A program made the translations under genes and the position numbers. This document shows, piece by piece, positions 63,918-64,000 of a stretch of 64,000 nt of DNA. The notes beneath the pieces were generated by a model. It ran no database searches. It was not told the DNA's origin and saw only the letters and a program-made list of their open reading frames with translations. The stretch comes from Porites lobata (taxonomy: Eukaryota; Cnidaria; Anthozoa; Scleractinia; Poritidae). The stretch's first letter is position 1, and each line of letters begins with the position of its first letter. Location of the stretch: assembly GCA_942486035.1 (NCBI GenBank), contig CALNXK010000168.1, positions 62,001 to 126,000 of the forward strand, read 5' to 3'.

Positions 63918-64000
63918 CTGATAAAACAAAAAACAAAACAGTTAAATGTGAAATATGACGTTAGCGTCATTTTCATTTACCATTAATTTTAATCTTCTTG

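Larger units (their letters stand above)
1122..64000. other. Intron stretches with nothing recognised
   Basis: Introns or parts of introns over 300 bp in which I see no gene, RNA or defined repeat: 1640-2256, 3793-4271, 5616-6167, 6262-6734, 6825-7547, 9549-10368 (apart from repeated CTCATGCGCA motifs), 13780-14484, 15216-15758, 18116-18561, 19958-20658, 20821-21535, 22001-22796, 24599-25019, 31394-31720, 31796-32269, 34333-34915, 37879-38651, 38722-39253, 39337-39974, 43434-43739, 44203-44764, 45053-45669, 51429-51639, 52198-52813, 53182-53663, 54551-55356, 55661-56109, 57324-57757, 58455-59099, 62925-63635. Short triplet runs, (GAT)n near 35957 and (TTA)n near 49405, are ordinary microsatellites. 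63918-64000 is the start of the next upstream intron. Confidence 0.5.

Noticed and set aside
63960..64000. Possible donor ...TTAATG|GTAAAT near the right edge as an extra TRRAP exon
   Set aside because: In the phase needed by E1 the frame contains a stop just before the putative donor. The next upstream exon is probably outside the window.
1..64000. A novel gene cluster, defence system or other undescribed multi-gene system
   Set aside because: All convincing coding sequence belongs to one intron-rich animal gene. The remainder is intronic repeats and short 3' flanking sequence.

Overview
The window is a stretch of animal nuclear genome carrying one gene, on the minus strand: TRRAP (transformation/transcription domain-associated protein), the large PIKK-family pseudokinase scaffold of SAGA-type and TIP60/NuA4-type histone acetyltransferase complexes. 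I found it by conceptual translation and comparison with the vertebrate protein as I remember it. From position 63917 leftward to the stop codon at 1012-1014 there are 102 coding exons totalling 10,102 nt. Apart from one leading base of a split codon, they close exactly into 3,366 codons plus a stop. No frameshift or internal stop was seen. All introns are GT-AG except one GC-AG intron. The N-terminal part (roughly 600 residues by comparison with vertebrates) and the promoter lie beyond the right edge.

Layout in gene order, right to left: HEAT-repeat solenoid (about 64.0-24.0 kb, with a basic putative NLS near 35 kb); FAT domain (about 23.6-8.1 kb), interrupted near its end by a lineage-expanded Ser/Thr/Ala linker of about 142 residues; a pseudo-PI3K/PI4K kinase domain (about 6.8-2.3 kb) without the catalytic motifs; and a C-terminal FATC segment ending WHPWL. 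Positions 1-1011 hold the 3' UTR and downstream sequence, with no recognisable second gene.

The rest is intron, and much of it is recognisable repeat. There are several families of short terminal-inverted-repeat elements (MITEs and fold-backs), including two clear nested insertions, one with a 9-bp target duplication. There are several tRNA-derived SINEs and one possible 5S-rRNA-derived fragment, a probable 3' remnant of a LINE, a 29-bp minisatellite of about 19 copies, a 106-bp tandem array with dispersed relatives, and two near-identical copies of about 375 bp in different introns.

The small exons, the short introns filled with MITEs and the particular SINE and MITE families suggest a cnidarian, most probably an anthozoan and perhaps a stony coral. 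That is recognition from memory, not a database result, and I cannot name a species. I see no prokaryotic operon, CRISPR array, phage, defence system or toxin. The most informative oddities are the expanded linker, the tandem NAGNAG acceptors, the GC-AG intron, and the foldback and tandem repeats inside the gene.
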